Below are positions 33,261 through 42,161 of a stretch of DNA of 64,000 nucleotides, piece by piece. The position numbers and the translations under genes are program-made. Source of the DNA: JANNVK01 sp031414415 (lineage in GTDB: Bacteria; Acidobacteriota; Blastocatellia; Pyrinomonadales; Pyrinomonadaceae); NCBI GenBank assembly GCA_031414415.1, contig JANNVK010000006.1, positions 19,882 through 83,881 on the forward strand, read 5' to 3'. Position 1 is the first letter of the stretch. The number at the start of each line of letters is the position of its first letter. The notes below the pieces were generated by a model. That model saw only the letters and a program-made list of their open reading frames with translations, did not search any database and was not told where the DNA came from.

Positions 33261-33579
33261 AACCCTGAACTGTTGTAACAGCAGAATTTATCGGCATTCA
33301 TTCAACCAAAAGAAGACCTGCTTTAATCATATCAACGAACTTTATCACTATGAACGTCCCGATGTGATTTTGGCTGTTATCACGAGTCAAGTTTCAAAAT
33401 CTACGTCGAAAACTGATTACATTTTGCAAGATTGGTAAACTGCAAACCTAAATAAAGAGTCTGCCGTCAGAATTTTTCTTTTTACTTCGCCACAAAATAA
33501 AGTTACAAGAATTGGTGAACTCTCTGAAAATGATTGGCAAAAAGTTTAAGAAAAATTAAAACTTTCGATAAAAGTTTAA
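33257..33579 (+). pseudogene. MazF/PemK-type toxin pseudogene
   Basis: From ATG 33257 the frame stops after three codons. Joining frames recovers a PemK-like protein: EFIG.HSTKRRPALIIST then YHYERPDVILAVITSQ, TDYILQDW, a stop, then AVRIFLFTSPQNKV, RIGELSENDWQKV, a stop, and EKLKLSIKV. At least one frameshift (about 33335-33345) and several stop codons break it. The core TKRRPA and the SQ segment are those of the family. Confidence 0.82.
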
Positions 33580-33624
33580 TTATTTCAGTTTTAACAAATC
33601 AAGAAAAGTGTCTTACCAAGTAGA

Positions 33625-33701
33625 AAAGGCGAAAAAGTTGGATAATTTCGATTTTTTCACCTTTGTTTTTTTGTATGTTAAAATCGTTTTCAGGAGAATT
33701 T
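33625..33701 (+). promoter_or_regulatory. Duplicated control region, copy 2
   Basis: GGCGAAAAAGTTGGATAA...TTTTTTCACC hairpin followed by TTTGTTTTTTTG and a -10-like TATGTTAAAAT, then AGGAG before ATG 33702. It closely resembles 32976-33056 in order and sequence. Confidence 0.6.
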
Positions 33702-33989
33702 ATGGGACAACTTGTAATTGAAACTACTGAAAATATTAATCGCGTTTTTCACATAAATGATAACCATTATGTTCGCGGGCTTTTGAAAGACCTTGAGAAA
33801 ATCGAAGAAGAAACTTCCTCGCTTACTCCGATGGAAAAACTTCTTAAGTGCAATCCAAATATTATTCCGCCAAGAAGAAACAGTTTGAAGAAAGATGGCG
33901 ATGCCGCATTAGGTATTTGGGCTGATAGAGAAGAGGACGCGTTGGAAATTGCCAGAAAAATTCGTGACAAAAATAACGGGAAAATATAA
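33702..33989 (+). CDS. Antitoxin-like partner of a PIN-domain toxin
   Basis: 95 residues from ATG 33702 (AGGAGAATTT upstream). N terminus GQLVIETTENINRVFHIND, then a Glu/Lys-rich helix (LLKDLEKIEEETSSL), PRRNSLKKDGDAALGIWADRE and a basic helix EDALEIARKIRDKNNGK. No clear DNA-binding fold is visible. Its stop overlaps the PIN gene start by one base, the usual arrangement for vapBC-like loci. Frame intact. Confidence 0.72.
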   Translation: MGQLVIETTENINRVFHINDNHYVRGLLKDLEKIEEETSSLTPMEKLLKCNPNIIPPRRNSLKKDGDAALGIWADREEDALEIARKIRDKNNGKI

Positions 33990-34363
33990 TGATTCATCTC
34001 GTTGACACGAATATTTTTTCGAAGATTTTTAAGGATGACGTAAGCATCAAACAATTCGTGGAAAGCCAAACTACTGTGATTTGTGCAACCGTTTATATCG
34101 AAAATCTTCAAGGTTCAAAGTCAAACAAAGAAAAGCAGGTAATCAAGAAATACCTTGACAATTTTCCACAGGTTTTGATTAACGAGTTGATTTCAAGCCT
34201 CGCAATAGAGTTAATTGAAACATATTCAAATTCCAAAGGATTATTGCTTGCCGATGCCTTAATCGCCGCAACTACTCTCGAAAATGATTTAACGGTTTAA
34301 GATTATAATGTCGTAGATTTTCAGTTTATCGAAGATTTAAAATGGCAATTGCCGCCAAATTAG
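33989..34363 (+). pseudogene. PIN-domain (VapC-like) toxin with in-frame stop
   Basis: The N-terminal acidic residue of the PIN fold is in IHLVDTNIFSKIF, the middle one in VYIENLQG, and a third in LLLADALIAATTLENDLTV. An ochre stop at 34298-34300 cuts the frame after 103 residues. Continuing in the same frame gives DYNVVDFQFIEDLKWQLPPN and a stop at 34361-34363, which is exactly the expected PIN C terminus. One point mutation therefore removes the last strand. It could still make a truncated protein; I expect loss of function. Confidence 0.78.
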
Positions 34364-34372
34364 AAACAGAAA

Positions 34373-34412
34373 AGCACGACTCAATGAGCGAATCGTGCTT
34401 TTTCTTTTTTCT
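34373..34412. terminator. Terminator between PIN locus and the large secreted protein gene
   Basis: AGCACGA (34373-34379) pairs with TCGTGCT (34393-34399) and is followed by TTTTCTTTTTT on the plus strand. The convergent gene could also use it. Confidence 0.8.
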
Positions 34413-34422
34413 GCTAAAAACC

Positions 34423-37206
34423 TTATGGCAAAGCCGTAAAGTCAACGCCTGTTAAATCCTCACCAACGAAAATGCTTTGCGTCGGATTTCCAAATTGATA
34501 ACGTTTGCTTCTGACCGAAATTACATAATTTTGTCCAGTTGCTAGATTATCAAACCGATAATATCCAAAACTATTCGAAGTTGCGTATCTAATTTGTCCA
34601 TCAGAATCAGTGATCGAAATTGACGCTCTTGAAACACCACGACCGCCAGAAGTTAAAACTCTTCCGGTAATTGAAGCCGAAGCCGCCGTTGGTACCAAAT
34701 TACCGACTGCCCAATCAGAAAAACTCGAAATGGCGGTTTTTGAAAGTGTGTTCGCAGTTGTATCAAGAGTAATTGGAGCTTGATCGACTCCGCTTGCACC
34801 TGTAAAACGGTAAAGTTTGTAGCTTGATTCGGTTCCAACGACATCTAGCGGATCGTTGTAATTAAAAACCATATCAGTGGTCAAAGTTCCAGCCGTATTT
34901 GTCAGCGTCCAAAATCTTTGCAAAGAGTTCGCGGCAGCCATACCGGCTTTGTTTCCTTGATTAGCCTTTACGAGCAAACTCGAAGGATTTGTGGTTGTTG
35001 TAACATTCGCATTTACTGGCGAATATCCGTTAGCGGTTCCAGTCGGATATGTGAATGCCTGATTTGCACAGAAATCTTTTTGGAAATTTCCGATAACATA
35101 ATTCGATGCAGATGCTCCCGAAACTGTTCCGTTGCAACCTAATCCAAGCGTGCTTGCACCAGTATTAACCTGCGTTCCGAGAGTTAAAGCACCCGTTACG
35201 GTAAGATTCGCGTTCATCACCAAACTTGCTCCTGCATTAACATTCAAGCTACAAACCGTAGAATTTGAATTTACAGTTAAAGTTCGTCCAGTAGGAATAA
35301 TTCCGGTTGTAGTCGCATTTGGAACGCCGTTGCTCCAACTTCCCGCACTACTGAAATCGCCATTTGCGGTTGCGGTTGTCGTCGGAAATCTGGCACTGAC
35401 AATTCGTGTTCGCCAATTGAATGATCCGTCTGCGGCTAAATATTGGGTTGTAAACCAAAAAGTTTCATCATCAGAAGGATCAACTTGCATTGTGCTGTAA
35501 TCGCCCCAACGGGTTAGTCCACCGGTTTGCGAACCCGTTCCAGTTTGTGCAATAGCTTCTGCTTGCAACGTATTGAGCGTGTCGCATTGCGAACGTCCCG
35601 CTAACGCAATCGAAGGCTTTAGTGCTGTGCTGGCATTGGCGATGCTGTATCCAAGCATAACATCGCCGTATTTATTCATTGCTACCGAACCCATCCAACG
35701 GTCGCTTGCGGCTCCCGGATCGTATGTCGCATTTTGATAAAGAAACGGTCTTTTTCCAGTTACTGAGTCAGCCGGATTGTTGAGCGGATTACGGATTTCA
35801 AACCAACGAACCGCCGAACTTCGTGTTCCTGCACCATCAGGATCGGTTCCAATATTTACCAACAAACTGTCAACGCCACCGCGGTTTCTATAAGCAAGTC
35901 GATACATCAAACGACTGCCGAGCGTGTCCAAAGTGTTAGCTGTTCCGGGTTGAGCAACGCAAGTTCCACCTGTTCCATTGCACGGAAGTGTTAATGCTCC
36001 TGTCGGAAACGCAACAAAGCTACCTGCAGCTCCGCCGAAACCATCTGTAAGTGTTACTGTTCCCGCAGTAAAATTTGGTTTTAGCCGCAACATTCTGAGG
36101 TTATTCGTTGTTGAATAACGCAAGAAAACACCACCGCGAGTTAAATCAGTCGGCGGATTCGCACCATCCAAATCAGCCGGAAGAAACGATGCACCACCGC
36201 CGTAGAAAGCTGTTGGAGCACAGAGCGTTGTTGCCGCAAGCCCAGCTAGCATATTTGTTCGGTCAGAAGCACAGAGAGAAACACCTGTGTTGCTACCTGC
36301 CGGCGAGCCTCCAAAAATGTTATAAGCCGTGTAATAAGCATCATTCCAAACGCCTAATTTACCGTAATCATTAAAGCCATCAGGGGTTACAGAACCAAAA
36401 CTGACTGTATATCGAAAATAAGTTCCGGTTGGATTATTTGTAGTTGAAACCGCGATACATTGCAGGTAAGGAGCGGTTGTTCCAGCTGAAAACGCAAATT
36501 GACTCAAAAACCAACGATCAGCCAAGCGGTCGTATTGCAAAATCGGGTCACCACGATTTGTAGTTTCGCAGTTGCCGCCAACTCCTGTAAATAATGTGCT
36601 TCCGTTTACCGGTCCAAGCAAGACAGTTCCTGTTTTGTTAAAAATTGCGTATTGCGAATTTACCCAAGCAACAATGTGGTTGGGACCAACAGCCATCGTT
36701 GTATCAGGTGGTGCACCAGTTAAAGAAAATCCTGGCAAACCAACTCCCGGACCTTCAAAACTTGTTCCCAAAATTGCAGCAAGCGGTCCGGCTGTTTCAT
36801 TTTGTAGAAATGCTGGAGGAATTAAATTGTTCGGTTTGTTGTCTGTCGGTTCTTCGTAAAGTGGTTCTCTTTCTTCTTCAGTAATTTTTCCGTCCTCTTT
36901 ACTGATAGGCGGTTGCGGCTTTGCCGCAAGGCTTGTTAAAGATTCAGATTCGCCGTGAAATTGCATCGGAAGAACAACCGTTTTGCCTTTTTGTGCTGCA
37001 TTATTTTTGGCAACATTAAAGACAAACTTTTTCTTAAGTTTTTCTCTTTTCATCTCCGCAGATTCAGATGGTTTAGATTTAGTAATATTCTTTTTTGGGG
37101 TTGATTCCTTGCTCGTACTACTACTCTGCCCGAAAGCAAAAGAGTTTATAGCAAATATTGACAATATAATTGTAAAAAAGTAACGAAAAGTGTTTTTCAT
37201 CTTCAT
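34423..37206 (-). CDS. Large secreted protein with C-terminal carboxypeptidase-regulatory-like domain
   Basis: 927 residues; AGGAG precedes ATG 37206. Signal peptide to about residue 26 (FAINSFAFGQ). A Lys/Ser-rich linker follows, then a long region (about 150-620) with repeated Trp/Asp/Gly blades such as DTTMAVGPNHIVAWVNSQYAIF, ILQYDRLADRWFLSQFAF and WMGSVAMNKYGDVMLGYS, suggesting a beta-propeller. A Gly/Thr-rich middle follows (DFSSAGSWSNGVP, NAGASLVMNANLTV). The last about 85 residues (ITGRVLTSGGRGVSRASISI...YYRFDNLATGQNYVISVRSKRY) are a carboxypeptidase-D-regulatory/SdrD-B-like fold. It is an exported, probably surface protein; ligand unknown. Confidence 0.8.
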   Translation of the reverse strand: MKMKNTFRYFFTIILSIFAINSFAFGQSSSTSKESTPKKNITKSKPSESAEMKREKLKKKFVFNVAKNNAAQKGKTVVLPMQFHGESESLTSLAAKPQPPISKEDGKITEEEREPLYEEPTDNKPNNLIPPAFLQNETAGPLAAILGTSFEGPGVGLPGFSLTGAPPDTTMAVGPNHIVAWVNSQYAIFNKTGTVLLGPVNGSTLFTGVGGNCETTNRGDPILQYDRLADRWFLSQFAFSAGTTAPYLQCIAVSTTNNPTGTYFRYTVSFGSVTPDGFNDYGKLGVWNDAYYTAYNIFGGSPAGSNTGVSLCASDRTNMLAGLAATTLCAPTAFYGGGASFLPADLDGANPPTDLTRGGVFLRYSTTNNLRMLRLKPNFTAGTVTLTDGFGGAAGSFVAFPTGALTLPCNGTGGTCVAQPGTANTLDTLGSRLMYRLAYRNRGGVDSLLVNIGTDPDGAGTRSSAVRWFEIRNPLNNPADSVTGKRPFLYQNATYDPGAASDRWMGSVAMNKYGDVMLGYSIANASTALKPSIALAGRSQCDTLNTLQAEAIAQTGTGSQTGGLTRWGDYSTMQVDPSDDETFWFTTQYLAADGSFNWRTRIVSARFPTTTATANGDFSSAGSWSNGVPNATTTGIIPTGRTLTVNSNSTVCSLNVNAGASLVMNANLTVTGALTLGTQVNTGASTLGLGCNGTVSGASASNYVIGNFQKDFCANQAFTYPTGTANGYSPVNANVTTTTNPSSLLVKANQGNKAGMAAANSLQRFWTLTNTAGTLTTDMVFNYNDPLDVVGTESSYKLYRFTGASGVDQAPITLDTTANTLSKTAISSFSDWAVGNLVPTAASASITGRVLTSGGRGVSRASISITDSDGQIRYATSNSFGYYRFDNLATGQNYVISVRSKRYQFGNPTQSIFVGEDLTGVDFTALP

Positions 37207-37420
37207 AAATCTCCTGACTAATTTTTTCTAAAGTTACTAATCAACTATAAACTGGCGTTGTCATAAAATGCAATATTTTTTTAAGAACTGTTAATGTCAA
37301 ATTTCGAAATAGGTTTTAGTTTAAGATTTTACAAGTCACTAAAACTCAAACATTGAAAAAGTAAGTCTTTTGGTTCATAACGAGAAGTGATTTTTTTTCA
37401 AAGTTAGGTTAGATTGAGAT

Positions 37421-37870
37421 ATGTTTTCTGATTGTAGTTTATTAAAAAATAATACAAATTTTGTAATTTCAACTGACAAAAACGAGCTTCAAATTAACGT
37501 TATCCACAAATTTCTGAGCGAAGATTCTTATTGGGCAAAAGAACGAAGTCTTGAAAAAACCAAAATTGCGATTGAAAATTCACTGTGTTTTGGCGTTTAT
37601 TGCGAAGGCAAACAAATCGGTTTTGCTCGTGTGGTTTCAGATTTTGCAACATTTGCATATCTCGGCGATGTGTTTATTTTAAAAGAGTTTCGCGGAAAAG
37701 GTTTGAGTAAATGGCTGATGGAAGTTATTATTTCACACGAAGACTTGCAAGATTTACGGCGTTGGGTTTTGGCAACCAAAGACGCACACGGACTTTACGC
37801 TCAATTTGAATTTTCCGGACTAAAATTTCCAGATCGCTGGATGGAAAAAACAGCACCAAACGCTTATTAG
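37421..37870 (+). CDS. GNAT-family N-acetyltransferase
   Basis: 149 residues. GNAT fold: VIHKFLSEDSYWA near the start, strand SLCFGVYCEGKQIGFARVVSD, strand FAYLGDVFILKEFRGKGLSKWLMEVI containing the acetyl-CoA pyrophosphate loop (FRGKGLSKWL, fits R/QxxGxG/A), and the C-terminal HGLYAQFEFSGL. The substrate is not predictable; close relatives of this size acetylate small amines or are uncharacterised. A short AGTGAAAAGT-type repeat spacer separates it from the next gene. Confidence 0.88.
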   Translation: MFSDCSLLKNNTNFVISTDKNELQINVIHKFLSEDSYWAKERSLEKTKIAIENSLCFGVYCEGKQIGFARVVSDFATFAYLGDVFILKEFRGKGLSKWLMEVIISHEDLQDLRRWVLATKDAHGLYAQFEFSGLKFPDRWMEKTAPNAY

Positions 37871-37942
37871 TTAAAAGTGAAAAACTAATAGTGAAAAGTT
37901 CATAATTCACTTTTCACTTTTCACTTTTCGTTTTTCACTTTT
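37868..37942. repeat. AGTGAAAA-type repeat spacer
   Basis: Alternating AGTGAAAA and TTTTCACT words make a fold-back spacer between the GNAT and iPGM-like genes; it matches the spacer at 22505-22590. Confidence 0.6.
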
Positions 37943-39460
37943 ATGAAAAGACCTTTAGCATTAATAATACTCGATGGTTGGGGCTATTCGCCGCGGAGCG
38001 ATGGCAACGCAATTGCTCTTGCAAACACTCCAAATTACGACGAAATCTCAACAAAATATCCTGTCACGTTTCTTAACGCTGCCGGCGAAAAAGTTGGTCT
38101 CCAAAAAAATTCGCCCGGAAATTCGGAAACCGGACATCTCTGCATCGGCTCAGGACGAATTGTCAGAAATGGCTTATCGCAGATTGATTACGCCATAAAT
38201 ACTGGTGAATTTTCAAACAACAGAGTTTTGCTTGAAGCAATGTTTCAGGCAAAAAATACAAATTTGCATCTCGTTGGGTTGCTTTCAGACGGAAATATTC
38301 ACTCTTCGCAAGATCATCTTTTTGCACTCGTCCGGCTCGCGAAAAAATGCGGTGTAAAAAATGTTTTTATCCACGCAACTCTCGATGGCGTTGATGTTTC
38401 GTCTGATTCTGCGTCGATTTATGTCGAAGCATTAGAAATAAAACTGCACGATATTGGACTCGGGAAAATTGCAACATTATGCGGAAGACAATGGACAATG
38501 GACGCAAAACAACGTTGGGGACGAACCGCTAGAGCCTATACAATGCTGGTTCATGCCGAAGGCGAACGTGCTTTTGATCCGATAACTGCTATTAGAAACA
38601 ATTATTTACGCGGAATTCTTGACGAACAAATTCAGCCAATTGTTATCGAAAAAGAGCAAGGCGTTCCCGTCGCAACTATAAAAAACGATGATGCCGTTAT
38701 ATTTTTTAATTTTCGAGGCGATGGCATTGAGCAACTTGTAAAATCACTGTCATTTTTGGAAAATTCTGAAATTTCGACAATCGGAAAACCGCGAGTCCAT
38801 ACTGTTTGCTTGACTGAATATAACGAAACTTTTGGTTTACCAGTAGCTTTTTTAGATACTGAAAGCGTGAAAAATTCTTTAACGGACATATTAGAACAAC
38901 AAAAAATTAGAAATTGCCGCATTAGCGAAACCGTTAAATATTCGAATGTAACTTTTTTAATGAATGGAGCAAAAGAAGTTGAAAACGCCCACGAAGTTCG
39001 ACATTTAATTAAATCTCCAACGACAGTTGAACCCGAAATGTCTAGTTTTAAAATTGCCGACAGCTTACTTCGCGGACTAGAATCAAAAGAAAATGATGTG
39101 TTTATCGTAAACTTCTCGGCTCCAGATTCGCTCGCAAATACCGGAAACTTAGACAAAACAATCGAAGCGGTTCAGCACATTGATACTTGTCTTGGCGGAA
39201 TTTACAAAAAAATTATGGAGCTAAACGGTGTTTTGTTAATAACTTCCGCACACGGAAACTGCGAAGAAATGATTGACGAACAACGAAATCCTTTTTTGAG
39301 CAATACCGTAAATTTAGTTCCATTTCATTATGTTGACGCAAACTCAATAGACGCAAAACTCCGCGACGATGGCTCTCTCGAAGACATTGCACCAACATTT
39401 CTCGGTATTCTCGGCATCGAAAAACCAAATGAAATGACAGGAAAAGATTTGAGAATTTGA
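37943..39460 (+). CDS. gpmI: iPGM-like protein (2,3-bisphosphoglycerate-independent phosphoglycerate mutase family) with lost metal ligands
   Basis: 505 residues, normal length, alkaline-phosphatase superfamily. Kept: LIILDGWGY (Asp), GNSETGH (nucleophile Ser), LLSDGNIHSSQDHLF, and NFSAPDS (Asp). Lost compared with functional iPGM: GHTG reads ANTG (His to Asn), ADHGN reads SAHGN (Asp to Ala), and TAHT reads LSNT (His to Asn), which are three of seven Mn ligands. DGRDT reads DGVDV, MDRD reads MDAK, and FRxDR reads FRGDG, so substrate arginines are missing as well. It probably cannot catalyse the mutase step in the known way and may be a pseudoenzyme or have a new substrate. A PBP4-like gene follows 1 bp later. 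Confidence 0.88.
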   Translation: MKRPLALIILDGWGYSPRSDGNAIALANTPNYDEISTKYPVTFLNAAGEKVGLQKNSPGNSETGHLCIGSGRIVRNGLSQIDYAINTGEFSNNRVLLEAMFQAKNTNLHLVGLLSDGNIHSSQDHLFALVRLAKKCGVKNVFIHATLDGVDVSSDSASIYVEALEIKLHDIGLGKIATLCGRQWTMDAKQRWGRTARAYTMLVHAEGERAFDPITAIRNNYLRGILDEQIQPIVIEKEQGVPVATIKNDDAVIFFNFRGDGIEQLVKSLSFLENSEISTIGKPRVHTVCLTEYNETFGLPVAFLDTESVKNSLTDILEQQKIRNCRISETVKYSNVTFLMNGAKEVENAHEVRHLIKSPTTVEPEMSSFKIADSLLRGLESKENDVFIVNFSAPDSLANTGNLDKTIEAVQHIDTCLGGIYKKIMELNGVLLITSAHGNCEEMIDEQRNPFLSNTVNLVPFHYVDANSIDAKLRDDGSLEDIAPTFLGILGIEKPNEMTGKDLRI

Positions 39461-39461
39461 G

Positions 39462-40970
39462 ATGAAATTTAAACGCTTTCAATTATTTTGCTGTTTCTTT
39501 TTCGCAACTTTTTTTTGTTTGTCGTGTCTTAAATCAGAACCACAAACTTCGGATAACATTCTTGCTGATACAATTCAAATTCCAATATCAAACGTCAAAC
39601 TTGCCGATAAATTGGTTGTTTCCAAACTACCCGATGACGTTGCGATTCAAAATAAAATCTCGCAAACTATTGATTCGAGTGAGTTTAGAAACGCACGTTG
39701 GGGAATAATCGCCATCAGTTTGAAAGACGGCAGAATTGTTGCTGCGAATGACGCACAAAAACTTTTTAATCCGGCTTCGATTCAAAAAATGCTGACTTCG
39801 ATGGTCGCGTTGGACAAACTTGGTGCAGAATTTCGTTGGAAAACGCAAATTTTAGCCGACCAAAATATCGAAAACGGAACGCTTGACGGCGACTTGATTC
39901 TTTACGGACAAGGTTCGCCTGATTTCAATGACGAAGCAGTTGAGAATTTAGTTAATCAACTGCAAACAAAAGGCTTAAAGCGTGTAAAAGGAAAAATAAT
40001 CGGCGATGAAAGTTACTTTAAAGGCGACAAAATCGGCGACGGTTGGACGTGGAACGAACTGCAATGGTATTACGGTGCCGAAGCCTCAGCCTTAACTTTT
40101 AACGAAAATCAAACAAATTTGAGTTTGCAAAACGGAAAACCGAAAGTTTCAGACGATTTCGTTACCGCAAAAGGTGAAACAAAACCTGTCCAAGATATTG
40201 AAGCGGTCGGCGTAAAACGCGAACTTGGCGAGAACGAAGTTTATGTGTGGGGAAACGCAAATGCTTTAGATACAAGAATAAGCGTTTCAAATTCGGCTCT
40301 TTGGGCGGCGTTGAAGTTGAAGGAAAAGCTCGAAAAATCGGGAATTACGGTTGAAGGCGAAGCAACAAAAAGCGATTGGAAAGACAACGTAAACCGCGAA
40401 AAATTTGGTGAACTTGCAAAGGTTGAAAGCAAAACTTTGGCGGAAATTGTCCGCAAAATGAACAAAGATTCGGTTAATTTATTCGCTGAATTGATCTTGC
40501 GAACGCTCGGAAAAAAGTTTGGCAATGAAGCCCCGAACGAAAATCCCAAAATACAAAAACTTCGCGGCGACGATTCCTCAGGTGCAAGCGTTATCGTTAA
40601 ATGGTTGAAAGACAATAGTTTAACAGATAACGAAACGCAATTTCGCGATGGTTCAGGGCTTTCGCGACTCAATTTAGTTTCGCCTGAAACTTTTGGTCGA
40701 GCGTTGGTTTTCGCAAATCAAGCAAAATTTGCCGAAACTTTCAAAAGTTCGTTGCCGATTGCCGGCGTTGACGGCACGTTACGCGGTCGCTTGCGAGGCG
40801 AAAAAGTTACGGCAAAAACAGGCTCGATGACGTTTGTAAATTCGGTTGCAGGTTACGCAACTTCTTCAAAAGGCGAGAGTTACGCGTTTGTTGTCATCGT
40901 CAACAACGAAACCCGCAAAGCTGATTCAACCGCCGTGATTGATTCCGTTGTCCAAAGTTTGCTACGCTGA
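39462..40970 (+). CDS. PBP4-type D-Ala-D-Ala carboxypeptidase/endopeptidase (peptidase S13)
   Basis: 502 residues. An N-terminal hydrophobic segment (FQLFCCFFFATFFCLSC) gives a signal peptide or possible lipoprotein Cys; the lipobox is not canonical. Active-site motifs of class C PBPs: SIQK in FNPASIQKMLTSMVAL (SxxK), SVN in NKDSVNLFAELIL (SxN), and KTG in TAKTGSMTFV, with the inserted domain between (GSPDFNDEAVENLVNQL...WTWNELQWYYGAEASAL). It trims or cuts cross-links in the periplasm. The start sits 1 bp after the iPGM-like stop, so the two are co-expressed. A paralog lies at 62142-63782. Confidence 0.93.
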   Translation: MKFKRFQLFCCFFFATFFCLSCLKSEPQTSDNILADTIQIPISNVKLADKLVVSKLPDDVAIQNKISQTIDSSEFRNARWGIIAISLKDGRIVAANDAQKLFNPASIQKMLTSMVALDKLGAEFRWKTQILADQNIENGTLDGDLILYGQGSPDFNDEAVENLVNQLQTKGLKRVKGKIIGDESYFKGDKIGDGWTWNELQWYYGAEASALTFNENQTNLSLQNGKPKVSDDFVTAKGETKPVQDIEAVGVKRELGENEVYVWGNANALDTRISVSNSALWAALKLKEKLEKSGITVEGEATKSDWKDNVNREKFGELAKVESKTLAEIVRKMNKDSVNLFAELILRTLGKKFGNEAPNENPKIQKLRGDDSSGASVIVKWLKDNSLTDNETQFRDGSGLSRLNLVSPETFGRALVFANQAKFAETFKSSLPIAGVDGTLRGRLRGEKVTAKTGSMTFVNSVAGYATSSKGESYAFVVIVNNETRKADSTAVIDSVVQSLLR

Positions 40971-40974
40971 AATG

Positions 40975-41110
40975 TGACTGGATCGCAGACGGCTCGTCTG
41001 CAAGATTTTTGCAAAAAATCTAGCGAACTTTGATTAAATTCAAATTTGATTTTATCTAAGCACTTTGCGAACGCTTCGCGTCCGTGCGGACGAGCCGTCC
41101 GCGTTCCAGT
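40975..41110. repeat. REP-like palindromic spacer
   Basis: GCAGACGGCTCGTCTGC and GCGGACGAGCCGTCCGC flank an AT-rich middle, with GATCGCAG / GTTCCAGT at the ends. No T tract. It is the same class as the eno spacer but with different words. Confidence 0.65.
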
Positions 41111-41122
41111 CCTTTAAAAATT

Positions 41123-41701
41123 ATGTTTTTACAAATATTTGACGTAAATCCCGGCGGTTTGTCTTCAACCATCGAATTTTTAACCGCGATGATTACTCCC
41201 GCGTTGCTCATTTCCGCATCGGGAAGTTTGGTTTTATCGACTTCGACGCGGCTTGGTCGTGTAATTGACCGTTCGCGAGATTTAGTAAAACGGCTTGATG
41301 AACTGATTTTGACCGAGGATAAAGGAAAAATTCCGTATTATTCAAGGCGTTTGGAAGCAAATTTTGACTTGCTCGACAAAGTTACGAGTCGGGCGAGAAT
41401 TTTGCAAAAAGCGATGGTAGCGTTTTATCGTTCTTTGGCGATTTTTGTGCTGACTAGCGTTTCAATCGGGATTGTCGGAATTTTCGGCTATTATCGTTGG
41501 CTGCCGATTCCGATTGGTTTAGTCGGCATATTTTTTACTTTTTACGGCAGTCTTTTGATGATACGCGAGGCTCATATGGCGACAATTACGGTCAATTCCG
41601 AGATGGATTACACTTGGGAAATTGCCAAAAAACTTGCTCCGCCAGATATTGTCAACAAATATTCGATGAACAAAGACGGCGAATTGCACCGAACGGATTA
41701 A
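41123..41701 (+). CDS. DUF2721 family membrane protein
   Basis: 192 residues from ATG 41123; the longer frame from 41084 runs into the repeat. Family hallmark near the N terminus: TAMITPALLISASGSLVLSTSTRLGRVIDRSRDL. Two further membrane helices follow (AMVAFYRSLAIFVLTSVSIGIVGIFG and IPIGLVGIFFTFYGSLLM). The role of this family is not known. It is followed by a good terminator. Confidence 0.88.
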   Translation: MFLQIFDVNPGGLSSTIEFLTAMITPALLISASGSLVLSTSTRLGRVIDRSRDLVKRLDELILTEDKGKIPYYSRRLEANFDLLDKVTSRARILQKAMVAFYRSLAIFVLTSVSIGIVGIFGYYRWLPIPIGLVGIFFTFYGSLLMIREAHMATITVNSEMDYTWEIAKKLAPPDIVNKYSMNKDGELHRTD

Positions 41702-41726
41702 CGATTCTAAAAAAATAATTTTCTAT

Positions 41727-41766
41727 GCGGATAAAGATTTTTTCTTTGTCCGCAATTTTTTTGACC
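41727..41766 (+). terminator. Terminator after the DUF2721 gene
   Basis: GCGGATAAAGA (41727-41737) pairs with TCTTTGTCCGC (41743-41753), one G-U pair, then AATTTTTTT. Confidence 0.85.
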
Positions 41767-41816
41767 TTTTTCGACGAATTTTCAGGCGATTAGTAATTGA
41801 GAGGATTTCTAATTCT

Positions 41817-42161
41817 ATGTCGCTTTTACACCTATTTGGGCAATCAATTTTCGGCTTCGTAATCGGATCAATCGCTAAGTTTTTGGTATTTACCGATAAT
41901 TCAAACGATTGGATTATCCACGGTTTAATTGGCACATTTGGTGCTATCGGCGGAACTAGGCTCGTCCGAATGATTTTCGGTGTGGACAATAATAAAGCTA
42001 GTTGGATTCTCGCGTTTTTGAGTTCAATCGTTATGTTGGCAATTTTTTACTTTGTAAGAAATTATATTAGCCACGAAGAGACACGAAACGTAATTCGTTT
42101 TTTACAGTTGAAAACTAGACACGGAAAAACGCGGATTAAGCAGATACTCGCGGATGTTTGA
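41817..42161 (+). CDS. Small membrane protein whose C terminus lies in an intergenic repeat
   Basis: 114 residues. Three hydrophobic helices: IFGFVIGSIAKFLVF, WIIHGLIGTFGAIGGTRLVRMIFG and WILAFLSSIVMLAIFYFV; the Gly-rich first two recall GlsB/YeaQ-type proteins, but the match is weak. The last about 27 residues (ISHEETRNVIRF...RIKQILADV) are encoded by a large imperfect palindrome (42070-42245) that looks repeat-derived. The natural protein may once have ended near residue 87. Function unknown. Confidence 0.6.
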   Translation: MSLLHLFGQSIFGFVIGSIAKFLVFTDNSNDWIIHGLIGTFGAIGGTRLVRMIFGVDNNKASWILAFLSSIVMLAIFYFVRNYISHEETRNVIRFLQLKTRHGKTRIKQILADV

